From positions 1-7,838 of the forward strand of contig CAMLHI010000085.1 in assembly GCA_946479705.1 (NCBI GenBank): DNA of 7,838 nucleotides, written 5' to 3'. The notes below the pieces were generated by a model. It was not told where the DNA came from. It saw nothing but the letters and a program-made list of their open reading frames with translations, and searched no databases. This stretch comes from an uncultured Oxalobacteraceae bacterium (GTDB lineage Bacteria > Pseudomonadota > Gammaproteobacteria > Burkholderiales > Burkholderiaceae). Below are positions 1 to 7,612 of this stretch, piece by piece. The position numbers were made by a program, and so were the translations under genes. Numbering within the stretch: position 1 is the stretch's first letter; the number at the start of each line of letters is the position of its first letter.

Positions 1-42
1 CCGGACACGGCCATGCACCAGCGGGGGTGGTCGGGCGCACGC

Positions 43-48
43 TATAAT
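43..48 (+). promoter_or_regulatory. Candidate sigma-70 -10 box for queE-queD-tadA
   Basis: A perfect TATAAT hexamer lies 34 nt before the queE start and is preceded by GC, a context common at betaproteobacterial -10 boxes. No good -35 hexamer is visible 16 to 18 nt upstream; that stretch is G-rich. A TTGACG at 55-60 lies downstream of the hexamer, so it cannot be its -35. The remainder of 1-82 holds no gene I can support. An ATG on the minus strand at 14 could open a divergent gene running off the left edge, but only four codons are visible. Promoter assignment is inference from one strong hexamer. Confidence 0.45.
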
Positions 49-82
49 GGAGGGTTGACGATGTGGCGGAACAGGGTATCAA

Positions 83-718
83 GTGACTTACAGCATTAAA
101 GAAATGTTTTATACCCTGCAGGGCGAGGGCGCCCATGCAGGGCGTCCGGCGGTATTTTGCCGTTTCTCGGGCTGCAATCTGTGGACCGGGCGCGAGAGCG
201 ACCGCGCCAGCGCCGTGTGCCAGTTCTGCGACACCGATTTTGTCGGCACCGACGGCGAGGGCGGCGGCAAGTTCGCCGATGCGGCCGCACTGGCCGGCGC
301 CATCGACGCGTTCTGGCCGGCCGCATTTCCGGCCACGAAGTATGTGGTTTTTACCGGCGGCGAACCCTTGCTGCAGCTGGACGCGGCGCTGATCGATGCC
401 ATGCATGCGGCCGGATTCACCATCGCCATCGAAACCAACGGTACCCTGCCGGTTCCTGACGGGGTCGACTGGGTCTGCGTCAGTCCCAAGATGGGATCGA
501 CCCTGGTGGTGCGTAAAGGCAGCGAGATCAAGGTCGTCATTCCGCAAACGCAGCAAGACCTGTCCGCCTACGAGCAACTCGATTTCGAGCATTTCTTCGT
601 GCAGCCGATGGACGGCCCGCTGGCCGACCACAATACCCGCCTGGCCATCGAGACCTGCAAGCGCAATCCGCGCTGGAAACTGAGCCTGCAAACCCATAAA
701 TTGTTGAATATTCCTTAA
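83..718 (+). CDS. queE: 7-carboxy-7-deazaguanine synthase QueE (radical SAM)
   Basis: QueE is a cytosolic, SAM- and Mg-dependent radical enzyme. It contracts 6-carboxy-tetrahydropterin to 7-carboxy-7-deazaguanine, the ring-forming step of queuosine synthesis. The 211-residue protein opens with the typical IKEMFYTLQGEG substrate and SAM region (5-16). The cluster cysteines are C31, C46 and C49, spaced CX14CX2C instead of the usual radical-SAM CX3CX2C; as I recall, this is the spacing of the Burkholderia enzyme. It also shows GGEP (92-95) for SAM, ETNG (117-120), SPK (134-136) and a C-terminal QTHK (203-206). The start is GTG; no in-frame ATG lies just upstream (the ATG at 61 is out of frame), and a weak AGGG at 73-76 could be the ribosome binding site. 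queD follows after 16 nt. The length and intact motifs suggest a functional enzyme. queC and queF are not in the window. Confidence 0.95.
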   Translation: MTYSIKEMFYTLQGEGAHAGRPAVFCRFSGCNLWTGRESDRASAVCQFCDTDFVGTDGEGGGKFADAAALAGAIDAFWPAAFPATKYVVFTGGEPLLQLDAALIDAMHAAGFTIAIETNGTLPVPDGVDWVCVSPKMGSTLVVRKGSEIKVVIPQTQQDLSAYEQLDFEHFFVQPMDGPLADHNTRLAIETCKRNPRWKLSLQTHKLLNIP

Positions 719-734
719 GCGAACAGAAGCACTC

Positions 735-1644
<910 letters not shown>

Positions 1645-1663
1645 ATCAGCGTCTGCCCAAAAA

Positions 1664-1672
1664 TGCTATGCT
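1664..1672 (+). promoter_or_regulatory. Candidate extended -10 promoter for the hydrolase-ldcA-DUF418 unit
   Basis: TGC followed by TATGCT (1667-1672) makes an extended -10 element just after the tadA stop codon. The -35 region overlaps the tadA stop and does not match TTGACA, as is often tolerated with extended -10 elements. It would start transcription near 1679 and give a leader of about 130 nt. The 166-nt gap is the longest non-coding stretch here, which fits a new transcription start. This is inference; transcription could also read through from tadA. Confidence 0.35.
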
Positions 1673-1683
1673 GGTCCGGTGGC

Positions 1684-1702
1684 CGGCATGGCATGCCAGC
1701 CG
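1684..1702 (+). other. Small hairpin in the leader between tadA and the hydrolase gene
   Basis: CGGC (1684-1687) pairs with GCCG (1699-1702), and TGG (1689-1691) pairs with CCA (1696-1698), leaving A1688 bulged and a CATG loop. This makes seven base pairs. The core is the perfect palindrome TGGCATGCCA (1689-1698). No T run follows, so it does not look like an intrinsic terminator. It would lie at the 5' end of a transcript from the candidate promoter at 1664-1672, or it may be a chance feature of GC-rich DNA. Confidence 0.25.
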
Positions 1703-1796
1703 ATCTGGAGCGGCGCGGGAGACTGATTTGCACCCCATTTCATGCATAGAACTGCAGCGAACGGTTTGCGCAGGCAAGCCGCGGTGGCCCGCGTAC

Positions 1797-1805
1797 GGGG
1801 AGGAG
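1797..1805 (+). promoter_or_regulatory. Strong Shine-Dalgarno that sets the hydrolase start
   Basis: GGGGAGGAG lies 5 nt before the ATG at 1811 and is the best ribosome binding site in the window. It decides the start of the hydrolase gene. An in-frame ATG at 1742 would add 23 residues that are Arg-rich and unlike the family, and the GGAGG would then lie inside the coding sequence. Confidence 0.8.
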
Positions 1806-1810
1806 CGCCG

Positions 1811-2737
1811 ATGCCCATGTTGAATGCTAACGGGGTCGACCTGGCCTACGAGCTCGCCGGCGATCCCAAGGGGCCGCCCCTGCTGCTGATCATGGGCCTG
1901 GGCATGCAACTGGTCGACTGGCCGGACGACCTGGTCAGCGGGCTGGTCGAGCAGGGGTTTTACGTGATTCGCTTCGACAATCGCGACTGCGGCCTGTCCA
2001 CCAAGTTCGCGCACGCGGGCGTGCCCAGCCTGCGCCTGTCCTACCTGAAATCCCTGCTGGGCTTGCCGCTGCGCAGCGCTTACACGCTCGATGACATGGC
2101 CAGCGATGCGATCGGCGTGCTGAGCGCGCTCGGCGTGGGGCGCGCCCATCTGGTGGGCGCTTCGATGGGCGCGATGATCGCCCAGATCGTCGCGGCGCGC
2201 CATCCGCATCGCGTATTGACGCTCACCTCCATCATGTCCAGCAGCGGCCGGCGTGGCTTGCCCGGTCCCACGCGGGCGGCGCGCGCGGTCCTGCTGCGCC
2301 GTCCGCGTCACGCGCGCGGCCTGGATGCCGCCGCCACCCATCTGGTCAACACCTTGCGCACCATCGGCAGTCCGGCCTATCCGACCCCGGAACGCGTGCT
2401 GCGCGCGCGCGTGATGCGTGCGCTGCAACGCAATGTGTGCGCCGGCGGCGAGGCGCGCCAGCTGTTGGCGACGGTCGCTTCGGGCGACCGCAGTGCATTG
2501 CTGCGCTCGATCCGCGTGCCGACCCAGGTGATTCACGGCGCCGCCGATCCGCTGATTCCGCCGGCTTGCGGCGAGGACGTGGCCGCGCTGGTCGAGGGCG
2601 CGCGGCTGACACTGATCGAAGGCATGGGGCATGACTTGCCACCCCAGCTGATCGAGCGCCTGCTCGCCTTGATCGAGGCGCATGCGCACGGTAAGATGGA
2701 AGCCGACCCCACAGCGCGGCTTTTCGAACAACAGTGA
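1811..2737 (+). CDS. Alpha/beta-fold hydrolase, substrate unknown
   Basis: This is a 308-residue serine hydrolase of the alpha/beta fold, predicted cytosolic because no signal peptide or membrane segment is visible. The nucleophile elbow is GASMG, with S118. D246 in GAADPLIP and H274 in GMGHD complete the triad. MGLG (28-31) is the oxyanion-hole strand, and FDNRDCGLS (55-63) is a family landmark. The pattern resembles the aclacinomycin methylesterase (RdmC)-like and haloperoxidase-like esterases, but the sequence does not reveal the substrate. An Arg-rich cap region (147-170) separates nucleophile and acid. The start follows the GGGGAGGAG site. The stop overlaps the ldcA start by 4 nt (GTGA), so it is probably co-translated with the murein peptidase. 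A role in cell-envelope or metabolite ester turnover is speculative. Confidence 0.9.
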   Translation: MPMLNANGVDLAYELAGDPKGPPLLLIMGLGMQLVDWPDDLVSGLVEQGFYVIRFDNRDCGLSTKFAHAGVPSLRLSYLKSLLGLPLRSAYTLDDMASDAIGVLSALGVGRAHLVGASMGAMIAQIVAARHPHRVLTLTSIMSSSGRRGLPGPTRAARAVLLRRPRHARGLDAAATHLVNTLRTIGSPAYPTPERVLRARVMRALQRNVCAGGEARQLLATVASGDRSALLRSIRVPTQVIHGAADPLIPPACGEDVAALVEGARLTLIEGMGHDLPPQLIERLLALIEAHAHGKMEADPTARLFEQQ

Positions 2738-3669
2738 CTATCGCCCCCAGCCTTCCTTTTTCCCCTCCCGGCATTGCCATCGTGGCGCCCAGCGGCTACG
2801 GCCCCGACGACAGCGCCATCGCCCGCGGCGTTGCGCGGCTGGAAGCGCATGGCTGCAAGGTCCACAATTATTTCGACAGCGCCCGCGTGGTGCAGCGCTT
2901 CGCCGCCAGCGACGACGAGCGCCTGGCCATGCTGGTCGACGCCGCCGGCAATCCGGAGGTGCGCATCGTCATGGCGCTGCGCGGCCAGTACGGGCTGACG
3001 CGCTTGCTGCCACGCATCGATTTCGAGCGCATGGCGGCCAGCGGCAAGCTGTTCGTGGGTTTTTCCGATTTCACGGCATTTCAGATGGGTCTGCTTGCCA
3101 GGACTGGGGCAGTCAGCTTTGCCGGTCCGATGCTGTACAGCGATTTCGCGCCGGAACAGCCGGATGGCTTTACCTTGCATGACTTCTGGAGCTGCCTTGC
3201 CGGTCCGGCCCACCTGATCGAGGGCAGCGCCGCGGGCAATCCCGATCTCGACGTGCAGGGAACGCTGTGGGGCGGCAATCTCGCCATGCTGGCTTCATTG
3301 CTGGGCACGCCGTATCTGCCGCGGGTCGAAGGCGGCATCCTGTTCATCGAGGATGTCAACGAGCATCCTTACCGGGTCGAGCGCATGCTGCTGCAGTTGC
3401 ACCAGGCCGGCGTGCTGGAACGCCAGCGTGCCGTGATCCTCGGCGACATTTCCGATTACCGCCTGGGGCCGTCCGACAAGGGCTACGACTTGGAGGCCAT
3501 GCTGGCCTACCTGCGCGCCACCTTGCCCGTCCCAGTGCTGTGCGGCTTGCGCTTCGGCCACGGCCGCACCCGCGTCACGATTCCCGTGGGCGCACCGGCA
3601 ACGCTGCGTTGCCGCGATGCGGCTTTCGCGCTGACCGTGCGCGATTACCCGACCCTGGCCATACGCTGA
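2734..3669 (+). CDS. ldcA: Muramoyltetrapeptide (LD-) carboxypeptidase, S66 family
   Basis: LdcA is a cytosolic serine peptidase that removes the terminal D-Ala from L-Ala-gamma-D-Glu-meso-DAP-D-Ala muropeptides so that the tripeptide can be recycled into murein. The 311-residue length is normal for the family. VAPSG (17-21) forms the first strand. The triad is S111 in GFSD, E206 in FIED and H276 in RFGH. WGGNL (179-183) is the conserved stretch between the two domains. The usual RGGYG motif reads RGQYG (83-87), an unusual Gln at the third position. The GTG start sits in the hydrolase stop (GTGA) and lacks a Shine-Dalgarno, so translation is probably coupled. The stop in turn overlaps the start of the DUF418 gene. 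No signal peptide is visible, as expected for a recycling enzyme. Confidence 0.92.
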   Translation: MTIAPSLPFSPPGIAIVAPSGYGPDDSAIARGVARLEAHGCKVHNYFDSARVVQRFAASDDERLAMLVDAAGNPEVRIVMALRGQYGLTRLLPRIDFERMAASGKLFVGFSDFTAFQMGLLARTGAVSFAGPMLYSDFAPEQPDGFTLHDFWSCLAGPAHLIEGSAAGNPDLDVQGTLWGGNLAMLASLLGTPYLPRVEGGILFIEDVNEHPYRVERMLLQLHQAGVLERQRAVILGDISDYRLGPSDKGYDLEAMLAYLRATLPVPVLCGLRFGHGRTRVTIPVGAPATLRCRDAAFALTVRDYPTLAIR

Positions 3670-4829
3670 GCACCGCCGGCCCCCGCCTCGAGCACCTCGA
3701 CACGCTGCGCGGCTGCGCCGTGTTCGGCATCCTGCTGGTCAATGTATGGGGCTTTGTGTTCGGCTATACCAGCTATCGCTATGGGGTGGCGGAAACCGCC
3801 GTCAGCCTGGGCGACACGCTGGCCGTGTTCTGCGTCGCTTTCGTCGCCGAGCAAAAGTTTTATCCCATCTTCGCCTTCCTGTTCGGCGCCGGGCTGGTGC
3901 TGGCAGGACGGCGCCTGCCGCTTGCGCACGCGCTGGCCTTCCAACGCCGCCGCCTGCGCTGGCTGTTGTGCTGCGGTATCGTGCACGGTTCGCTGCTGTG
4001 GCTGGGCGACATCCTGACCGCCTATGCGCTGGCCGGTTTCTGTCTGGTGTCGCTCGCGCGCCAGCGCCCGCGCGAGGTGCTGCGGGTGCTGCGCGCGGTC
4101 GTGACGGTCAATCTGGTGATCCTGGCGACCCTGGCCATGCTGTCCCTGCGTTACGACGTCGATATCGCCCAGCAAATCATCGACAGCGCCGCCGCGCACC
4201 TGGTCTACAGCAAAGGCAGTTGGAGCAGCATTGCGCGCGCCCGCCTGGCCGACTACGGCGCCACCGTGCTGGCGCTGGCGGTCTTCCTGCCGCGCATCGT
4301 CCTGCTGATGTTGCTGGGCATGCTGGCGGCCCGGCTGGGCTATCTGAGCCGGCCGGCGCGGCACCGGGCATTCTGGATGCGCTTGCGCCGCTTCGGCCTG
4401 CTGCTCGGCCTGCCGCTGAACGCATGGTGGGCCATGGTGGCAGTGGGCACCATGCGCAACCCGGCCATGCCCCCGCCGCTGGCGGCGCTGGCCACCTTCA
4501 TGATCGATGTCGCCGGGCCGCTCCTGGCGGCCGGCTATGTCGCCAGCTGGATGCTGGCGCGGCCGGCGCGCTGGCTGGCGCCGGTGGGGCGCATGGCTCT
4601 GAGCAATTATCTGACGCAGTCGCTCTTGCTGATGCTTTTGCTGCAGGGCTTTGCGCTGGGGCTTGGGGCGCGTCTGCCGCGCGCCGGCCTGATGCTGCTG
4701 TGCCTAGCCATCATGCTGGTGCAACTGCTGTGGAGCCACTGGTGGCTGGCGCACCACCGCCTGGGGCCGCTCGAAGCCTGGTGGCGGGCGTATTCGGAAC
4801 GCAGAACACCCTCGGCGATGGTAAAATAG
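3666..4829 (+). CDS. DUF418 (YeiB-like) polytopic inner-membrane protein, probable CTG start
   Basis: This is a DUF418 membrane protein of 387 residues, counted from a CTG at 3666; function unknown. Family landmarks in order are LDTLRG (11-16), LFGAG (72-76), HGSLLWLGDILTAYAL (107-122), GRMALSNYL (308-316) and GPLEAWWR (367-374). About nine to ten hydrophobic segments are visible, for example 17-36, 55-80, 97-131, 143-163, 200-224, 243-262, 272-297, 312-334 and 340-360. The start is uncertain. The CTG overlaps the ldcA stop as CTGA, and the resulting N-terminus and length match E. coli YeiB (about 385 residues) as I recall it. Nearest conventional in-frame starts are TTG 3609 (61-nt overlap with ldcA, 19 extra residues) and GTG 3720, which would remove LDTLRG. 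The family call is firm; the start is moderately supported. Confidence 0.85.
   Translation: MSTAGPRLEHLDTLRGCAVFGILLVNVWGFVFGYTSYRYGVAETAVSLGDTLAVFCVAFVAEQKFYPIFAFLFGAGLVLAGRRLPLAHALAFQRRRLRWLLCCGIVHGSLLWLGDILTAYALAGFCLVSLARQRPREVLRVLRAVVTVNLVILATLAMLSLRYDVDIAQQIIDSAAAHLVYSKGSWSSIARARLADYGATVLALAVFLPRIVLLMLLGMLAARLGYLSRPARHRAFWMRLRRFGLLLGLPLNAWWAMVAVGTMRNPAMPPPLAALATFMIDVAGPLLAAGYVASWMLARPARWLAPVGRMALSNYLTQSLLLMLLLQGFALGLGARLPRAGLMLLCLAIMLVQLLWSHWWLAHHRLGPLEAWWRAYSERRTPSAMVK
4822..4827 (+). promoter_or_regulatory. Candidate -10 box for ybiT-nadA-nadC
   Basis: TAAAAT overlaps the last codons of the DUF418 gene, in a GGTAAAATAGCC context that recurs at betaproteobacterial promoters. It is followed by an unusually AT-rich stretch (4834-4844). 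No good -35 is visible at the expected spacing. Transcription would start near 4834 and give a leader of about 30 nt to the ybiT GTG, with AAAGG (4853-4857) as ribosome binding site. A TAATAT at 4838-4843 is an alternative -10. Assignment is inference. Confidence 0.4.
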
Positions 4830-4865
4830 CCGGTTAATAATATTCTGCTACTAAAGGCTTTACTC

Positions 4866-6467
4866 GTGCTCTCCACCGCCAATATCACAATGCAATTCGG
4901 CGCCAAGCCGCTGTTTGAAAACATCTCCGTCAAGTTCGGCGATGGCAACCGTTACGGCCTGATCGGTGCAAATGGCTGCGGCAAGTCGACCTTCATGAAA
5001 ATCCTCGGCGGCGACCTCGAACCGTCGGGTGGCAACGTCATGCTCGATCAGAACGAGCGCCTGGGCAAGCTGCGCCAGGACCAGTTCGCCTTCGAAGACA
5101 TGCGCGTGCTCGACGTGGTGATGATGGGCCACATTGAAATGTGGGCGGCCATGCAGGAGCGCGACGCCATTTACGCCAATCCCGAGGCGACCGACGACGA
5201 CTACATGCACGCGGCCGAGCTCGAAGGCAAGGTGTCCGAATATGACGGCTACACGGCCGAAGCGCGCGCCGGCGAACTGCTGCTGGGCGCGGGCGTGGAG
5301 ATCGAGCTGCACCAGGGACCGATGAGCGCGGTGGCGCCGGGCTGGAAGCTGCGCGTGCTGCTGGCGCAGGCGCTGTTTTCCAATCCGGACATCCTGCTGC
5401 TGGACGAGCCGACCAATAACCTGGACATCAACACCATCCGCTGGCTGGAAGACGTGCTCAACGAGCGCAATTCCACCATGATCATCATTTCCCACGATCG
5501 CCACTTCCTCAACCAGGTGTGCACCCACGTGGCGGACATGGATTACGGCACGCTCAAGATTTACCCCGGCAATTACGACGATTACATGCTGGCATCGACC
5601 CAGGCGCGCAACCAGCAGCTGGCCAACAATGCCAAGGCCAAGGAAAAGGTCGCCGAACTGCAAGACTTCGTGCGCCGCTTTTCGGCCAACAAGTCCAAGG
5701 CCCGCCAGGCCACCTCGCGCGCCAAGCAGATCGAGAAGATCAAGGTCGACGACATCAAGCCATCCTCGCGCGCCTATCCCTTCGTGCGTTTCGATGGCGA
5801 GAAAAAGCTGCACCGCCTGGCGGTGGAAGTCGATTCCATCGAAAAGAAATACGACCGTCAGCTGTTCAAGAACGTCAGCATCATGGTCGAAGCGGGCGAA
5901 CGCATCGCCATCATCGGCGCCAACGGCGCGGGCAAGACCACCTTGCTGCGCTGCATAGGCGGACCGGACATCGCTGGCCTGGCCGCCGATTACGGCACGG
6001 TCAAGTGGGCGGAAAACGCCAACGTGGGCTACATGCCGCAAGACCCGACCGAAGAGTTCGCCAAGGACGTCACCCTGACCGACTGGATGGGCGACTGGAC
6101 CAAGGAAGGCGATGACGACCAGGCCGTGCGCTCCATCCTGGGCCGCCTGCTGTTCGGCGGCGACGAGGTCAAGAAGTCGGTGCGCGTGCTGTCGGGCGGT
6201 GAAAAGGGGCGCATGATGTACGGCAAGCTTATGCTGGGCCGCCACAATGTGCTGCTGCTGGACGAGCCGACCAACCACATGGACATGGAATCGATCGAGT
6301 CGCTCAACATCGCCCTTGATAAATACGCCGGCACCTTGATCTTCGTGTCGCACGACCGTGAATTCGTTTCCTCGCTGGCCAACCGCATCCTGGAAATCAA
6401 GGAAAACGAAGTGGTCGATTTCCGTGGTAACTACGAGGACTACCTGACGAGCCAGGGCATCGATTAA
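4866..6467 (+). CDS. ybiT: ABC-F family ATPase YbiT
   Basis: YbiT is a soluble twin-ATPase ABC-F protein that acts on the ribosome, not on membrane transport. The 533 residues run close to E. coli YbiT as I remember it, from the first strand to the C-terminal GNYEDYL. Domain 1: Walker [10 protein letters not shown] (34-42), a degenerate signature APGWK (157-161), Walker B with catalytic D180-E181, and switch H210. An Arm and linker rich in Lys, Arg and Glu (about 241-305) joins the halves. Domain 2: Walker [10 protein letters not shown] (351-359), canonical LSGGE (442-446), D466-E467, and H496. The GTG start aligns with the E. coli start; the next in-frame Met is residue 9. There are no membrane segments. 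nadA follows after 8 nt, so the two are probably co-transcribed. Resistance-type ABC-F is less likely given the YbiT-specific sequence. Confidence 0.95.
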   Translation: MLSTANITMQFGAKPLFENISVKFGDGNRYGLIGANGCGKSTFMKILGGDLEPSGGNVMLDQNERLGKLRQDQFAFEDMRVLDVVMMGHIEMWAAMQERDAIYANPEATDDDYMHAAELEGKVSEYDGYTAEARAGELLLGAGVEIELHQGPMSAVAPGWKLRVLLAQALFSNPDILLLDEPTNNLDINTIRWLEDVLNERNSTMIIISHDRHFLNQVCTHVADMDYGTLKIYPGNYDDYMLASTQARNQQLANNAKAKEKVAELQDFVRRFSANKSKARQATSRAKQIEKIKVDDIKPSSRAYPFVRFDGEKKLHRLAVEVDSIEKKYDRQLFKNVSIMVEAGERIAIIGANGAGKTTLLRCIGGPDIAGLAADYGTVKWAENANVGYMPQDPTEEFAKDVTLTDWMGDWTKEGDDDQAVRSILGRLLFGGDEVKKSVRVLSGGEKGRMMYGKLMLGRHNVLLLDEPTNHMDMESIESLNIALDKYAGTLIFVSHDREFVSSLANRILEIKENEVVDFRGNYEDYLTSQGID

Positions 6468-6471
6468 GAGG
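6466..6471 (+). promoter_or_regulatory. nadA ribosome binding site overlapping the ybiT stop
   Basis: AAGAGG begins inside the ybiT TAA codon (6465-6467) and ends 4 nt before the nadA ATG at 6476. Ribosomes finishing ybiT therefore cover the nadA initiation site, which suggests coupling of the two reading frames. Confidence 0.6.
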
Positions 6472-6475
6472 CATC

Positions 6476-7612
6476 ATGACGACGATTCTTCCTATCAAGA
6501 CGGTCGAGTACGACCACCCGGTCGCCGGTGCCAGCTGCACCGCGCAAGCTTGGGCGCGCGCGCCGGCAACGCCGTCGCCGGCCGAAAAAGCCGAGCTCAA
6601 GGAGCGCATCAAGCGCCTGCTCAAGGAACGCGAGGCGGTGCTGGTGGCGCATTATTATGTCGATGCCGACCTGCAGGACCTGGCCGAGGAAACCGGCGGC
6701 TGCGTGTCCGATTCGCTGGAGATGGCGCGCTTCGGGCGCGATCATCCGGCCAAGACCCTGGTGGTGGCGGGCGTGCGTTTCATGGGCGAGACGGCCAAGA
6801 TCCTCAGTCCGGAAAAGCGCATCCTGATGCCGGACCTGGACGCGACCTGTTCGCTCGACCTGGGCTGCCCGGCCGATGAATTTGCCGCCTTCTGCGACCA
6901 GCATCCGGACCGCACCGTGGTGGTGTACGCCAACACCAGTGCCGCCGTGAAAGCGCGCGCCGACTGGATGGTGACGTCCTCGATCGGCCTGGACATCGTG
7001 GCCCACCTGCATGCCCAAGGCAAGAAAATCCTGTGGGCACCGGACAAGCATCTGGGTTCCTATATCCAGAAGAAAACCGGCGCCGACATGCTGCTGTGGC
7101 AGGGTTCCTGCATCGTGCACGATGAGTTCAAGGGCATCGAACTGGACTTGCTCAAGGCCGAGCATCCGGACGCCAAGGTGCTGGTGCATCCCGAGTCGCC
7201 GGCCAATGTGGTGGCGCTGGCCGATGTGGTCGGGTCGACCACGCAGCTGATCAACGCGGCCCAGACCATGGATGCGACCACGTTCATCGTCGCTACCGAC
7301 AATGGCATTCTGCACAAGATGCGCGCGGCCGCGCCGGGCAAGACGCTGATCGAGGCACCTACCGCCGGCAATAGCGCCACCTGCAAGAGCTGCGCGCATT
7401 GCCCGTGGATGGCCATGAATGGCTTGCAGAACCTGGCCGAGGTGCTGGAGTCTGGGGCCAACGAAATCTTCGTGGATCCCGCCATCGGCAAGCAGGCGGT
7501 GCGCTCGATCGACCGCATGCTCGATTTCGCCGCGGCCAAGAAGGCCAAGGCCTTGCCGAGTGGCGATCTGGCCAGGGAAGGTGCTTTGTTTTCCGGAGTG
7601 GGACCTGCATGA
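6476..7612 (+). CDS. nadA: Quinolinate synthase NadA
   Basis: NadA is a cytosolic 4Fe-4S enzyme that condenses iminoaspartate with dihydroxyacetone phosphate to form quinolinate in de novo NAD synthesis. The 378-residue protein shows [19 protein letters not shown] (57-75), DSLEMA (79-84), and the cluster ligands C125, C212 and C309, equivalent to C113, C200 and C297 of E. coli. The last ligand lies in the CKSCAHC motif, whose other cysteines are C303 and C306; these two were proposed to form a redox-sensitive disulfide in E. coli. HPE (238-240) and GSTTQL (253-258) are further landmarks. Compared with E. coli there is a short N-terminal extension of roughly 12 residues. The start is supported by AAGAGG. 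The ATGA overlap with nadC couples consecutive pathway steps. nadB is not in the window and may follow nadC. Confidence 0.96.
   Translation: MTTILPIKTVEYDHPVAGASCTAQAWARAPATPSPAEKAELKERIKRLLKEREAVLVAHYYVDADLQDLAEETGGCVSDSLEMARFGRDHPAKTLVVAGVRFMGETAKILSPEKRILMPDLDATCSLDLGCPADEFAAFCDQHPDRTVVVYANTSAAVKARADWMVTSSIGLDIVAHLHAQGKKILWAPDKHLGSYIQKKTGADMLLWQGSCIVHDEFKGIELDLLKAEHPDAKVLVHPESPANVVALADVVGSTTQLINAAQTMDATTFIVATDNGILHKMRAAAPGKTLIEAPTAGNSATCKSCAHCPWMAMNGLQNLAEVLESGANEIFVDPAIGKQAVRSIDRMLDFAAAKKAKALPSGDLAREGALFSGVGPA

Noticed and set aside
55..82. TTGACG (55-60) with TATCAA (77-82) as a queE promoter
   Set aside because: It would start transcription within the queE coding sequence; TATAAT at 43-48 is better placed.
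1742..1810. Earlier ATG start for the hydrolase
   Set aside because: It adds 23 Arg-rich residues, while GGGGAGGAG is placed ideally for ATG 1811, where the family N-terminus begins.
1646..2731. Open frame of about 361 codons on the minus strand opposite the hydrolase
   Set aside because: Composition is Arg, Ala, His and Gln-rich with no motifs; the + strand encodes an intact Ser-Asp-His hydrolase.
3267..3665. Upstream extension of the DUF418 frame across ldcA
   Set aside because: It lies wholly within ldcA in another frame and encodes Arg/Pro/His-rich shadow sequence with no homology to the DUF418 N-terminus.
3640..3669. Programmed -1 frameshift fusing LdcA to the DUF418 protein
   Set aside because: The frames are related by -1, but I see no slippery heptamer near the ldcA stop, and a soluble peptidase fused to a DUF418 protein has no precedent I know of. 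CTG initiation is simpler.
3746..4837. Alternative + frame of about 363 codons inside the DUF418 gene
   Set aside because: Ala/Gly/Arg-rich shadow frame without hydrophobic segments; the DUF418 frame has all family motifs.
4828..4859. AGCC/GGCT inverted repeat between the DUF418 gene and ybiT as a terminator
   Set aside because: Only four base pairs around a 24-nt AT-rich loop and no T run; too weak.
4860..6353. Open frame of about 497 codons on the minus strand, antisense to ybiT
   Set aside because: It mirrors GC-rich codon bias of ybiT, is rich in His, Val, Gln and Ala with no recognisable domain, and the sense protein is a certain YbiT.
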